Below, in pieces: positions 11,616 through 12,812 of a stretch of DNA of 12,812 nucleotides; position 1 is the first letter of the stretch; every line of letters begins with the position of its first letter. The notes under the pieces are model-generated. The model saw only the letters and a program-made list of their open reading frames with translations, was not told the DNA's origin and ran no database searches. The position numbers and the translations under genes were made by a program. Source of the stretch: an uncultured Collinsella sp. (lineage in GTDB: Bacteria > Actinomycetota > Coriobacteriia > Coriobacteriales > Coriobacteriaceae); the NCBI GenBank assembly GCA_900549085.1, contig URMO01000061.1, positions 1 to 12,812 on the forward strand, read 5' to 3'.

Positions 11616-11682
11616 AGTTGCGGTGAGATAGTTCTTGAATTGGCCTTTTTGATGGCTAAACAGGAACTATCTCACCGCAACT
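11616..11682. repeat. 67-nt palindromic element, copy 2
   Basis: AGTTGCGGTGAGATAGTTC (11616-11634) is the perfect 19-bp reverse complement of 11664-11682, and pairing continues inwards (T-G, T-A, G-C; then TTGGCC 11640-11645 with GGCTAA 11654-11659). Compared with copy 1, the pair T9215-A9259 is replaced by G11627-C11671, a compensatory change. The loop sequence is unrelated to copy 1. It lies 27 bp past the stop of the minus-strand coiled-coil gene. Confidence 0.85.
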
Positions 11683-11708
11683 GCCTTGAGTGTTTTTTGG
11701 CAGCTAGT

Positions 11709-12812
11709 TTACTTGCTCGCGAAGAGCCCGATCAGGACGATCACGAGGATTACGGCGATGATGCAGACGATGGCTCCGGTGAATTTGATGCGTGAGTCGC
11801 GGGTGCGCTCGCGCACGTCGTCCTCGGCGGCTTCGAGTTGAGCCACTTCACGCTCAGTTTCGGCGTGCTCGGCCTTATCGCGGGCCAGGGAGCCCGCGAG
11901 CGATTCGGTAATCTCGGGATGGTCATGCACCTCGGTCGCCTGCTCGATGATCGACTGTGCGTGCGCGACGTCCGCCTGGGCATTGGCAATAGCCTGCTCT
12001 TGCTCTCGACGCGCTTTGTCCTCGGCGGCGATCTTCTCGCGCAGTTCGCGCTGGCGCGTTGCGGCGGCGGCTTTTGCGGTCTGCAGCTCGTCGCGTGCGG
12101 CATCGGCCTCGGCAGTCACGGCCTGATGGGCACGCTTGGCGTCGGCGATGGGGGCTTGCGCCTGCTCGACGGCGTGCTCGGCGGCCGCGAGCGAGTGCTC
12201 AAGATCGGCGGTGATGTTCGGGACATCTTCCTCGGCTTTGCGCAGGGCATCGGCCGTGTCGGAGATCTGCATCGAAAGCTCGCTGGTGCGCACCGTGTAA
12301 TTGGCGGGATTCGCCGAAGGATTGCGCTGCAGCTCGGCATACTCGCGGCGCAGCGTTTCGAGTTGAGCGCGCGTGGCGTCGACGGTTTGCTGCGCTGCGG
12401 CAACGCCGGCGTCGCGCTCGGCCTGCACCTTGTCGCGGATGCGCTTGGAATCCTCGAGGCGTCGAACGAGGCGGTTACCGGTTTCGCGCGAGCTGGCTTC
12501 GCGCGCTTCTACGGCATCGAGTGCGGCTTTGAGACGCCGCTCGGTGGCATCGTCCTCTTCTTTTATTTGCTCGAGCTGCGCCTTGAGCTCTGTTGCCTTG
12601 GCAGCATGGGTATCGCGGCCGATTTCTGCCGCCGCGGCGGCCTTTTGTGCCGTGTCGATAGTCTGGCGCTGCTCGGCGACGATTTGGTCGTAGCGGCCTG
12701 CGATATCCTGACGCGTCTCGAGCTCCTCGCCTTGATCGGCGATGCGCTGCTCAAGTTCGGCCAGGTGGGCACGGGCGTCCGCGAGTGCCTTCTTTGCGGC
12801 GTTCATCTCGCG
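11709..12812 (-). CDS. Alanine-rich coiled-coil protein with C-terminal membrane anchor (partial, N-terminus outside window)
   Basis: I do not recognise a family. The visible 365+ residues are almost entirely heptad-rich helix (about 1-160 and 175-340), rich in Ala, Glu, Gln, Arg and Lys, interrupted by a Pro/Asn break (RNPSANPANY, about 161-170). The C-terminus is a single hydrophobic helix (about 342-362) ending in FASK, so the protein is probably tail-anchored with the long coiled coil in the cytoplasm. The first ATG in view (12804-12806) has only 6 nt of upstream sequence, which reads on in frame as Arg-Glu with no ribosome binding site, so the gene very likely continues past the right edge. 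Long coiled coils of this kind occur in envelope-linked scaffolds, but function cannot be assigned. Confidence 0.75.
   Translation of the reverse strand, partial: REMNAAKKALADARAHLAELEQRIADQGEELETRQDIAGRYDQIVAEQRQTIDTAQKAAAAAEIGRDTHAAKATELKAQLEQIKEEDDATERRLKAALDAVEAREASSRETGNRLVRRLEDSKRIRDKVQAERDAGVAAAQQTVDATRAQLETLRREYAELQRNPSANPANYTVRTSELSMQISDTADALRKAEEDVPNITADLEHSLAAAEHAVEQAQAPIADAKRAHQAVTAEADAARDELQTAKAAAATRQRELREKIAAEDKARREQEQAIANAQADVAHAQSIIEQATEVHDHPEITESLAGSLARDKAEHAETEREVAQLEAAEDDVRERTRDSRIKFTGAIVCIIAVILVIVLIGLFASK

Larger units (their letters stand above)
11276..11708. other. Repeat-rich convergent intergenic region
   Basis: 433 bp without a convincing gene, between two genes that end towards each other. 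In order it holds two hairpins each followed by TCGACGCTGCGAGCCC (11279-11376), a terminator-like hairpin (11406-11440), a tandem TTGGCACTTGG pair leading into two GGCAC-GGGGAC units (11505-11569), a 13-bp hairpin (11573-11611) and the second 67-nt palindromic element (11616-11682). Short open frames crossing it lack ribosome binding sites and run through the repeats. Confidence 0.7.

Overview
The window looks like chromosomal DNA from a high-GC Coriobacteriia (Actinomycetota), most like Collinsella. This is inferred from GC-rich codon use, a Tat-type lipoprotein signal on an amino-acid binding protein, a SEC-C-tagged methionine aminopeptidase and intergenic spaces full of short palindromic repeats. 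No database search was possible. Eleven complete genes and one gene cut by the right edge can be supported. No tRNA, rRNA, CRISPR array, transposase or phage gene was seen.

Left part (1-4840): a 452-bp gene-poor leader with palindromic repeats and a good sigma-70-type promoter precedes a plus-strand operon. It encodes a polar amino-acid ABC importer: Tat lipoprotein binding protein, two permeases overlapping by 4 bp, and an ATPase. A class-I glutamine-amidotransferase-like gamma-glutamyl hydrolase (peptidase C26) follows, and a strong terminator closes the unit at about 4838. A hairpin between the binding-protein gene and the permease genes probably sets a high binding protein:permease ratio. 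The importer resembles the glutamate GluABCD type, so the operon may import glutamate/glutamine or gamma-glutamyl compounds and hydrolyse the latter.

Middle part (4880-8150, minus strand): an alpha/beta hydrolase, then a 626-residue signalling protein with the order degenerate GGDEF, receiver, HD-GYP, then a stand-alone HPt phosphotransfer protein 24 bp downstream. The last two look like a c-di-GMP/phosphorelay pair. The cyclase motif is broken (GCDKF), but the c-di-GMP inhibitory site (RSTD) and the HD-GYP phosphodiesterase residues are intact.

Right part (8386-12806): a COG0731-like radical SAM protein, methionine aminopeptidase (map) with an N-terminal SEC-C zinc motif, a D-2-hydroxyacid dehydrogenase (all plus strand), and on the minus strand the C-terminal part of an alanine-rich coiled-coil protein with a C-terminal membrane anchor.

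The most unusual content is intergenic. (1) Two 67-nt palindromic elements (9204-9270, 11616-11682) have near-identical arms, a compensatory base-pair change and unrelated loops that still fold. (2) Hairpins with a central CC(T/C)GTCCC occur three times on the plus strand, with two related GTCCC units in reverse orientation at 11518-11569. (3) A tandem hairpin unit is followed by TCGACGCTGCGAGCCC. These look like REP-like repeat families with no mobilising enzyme in the window.
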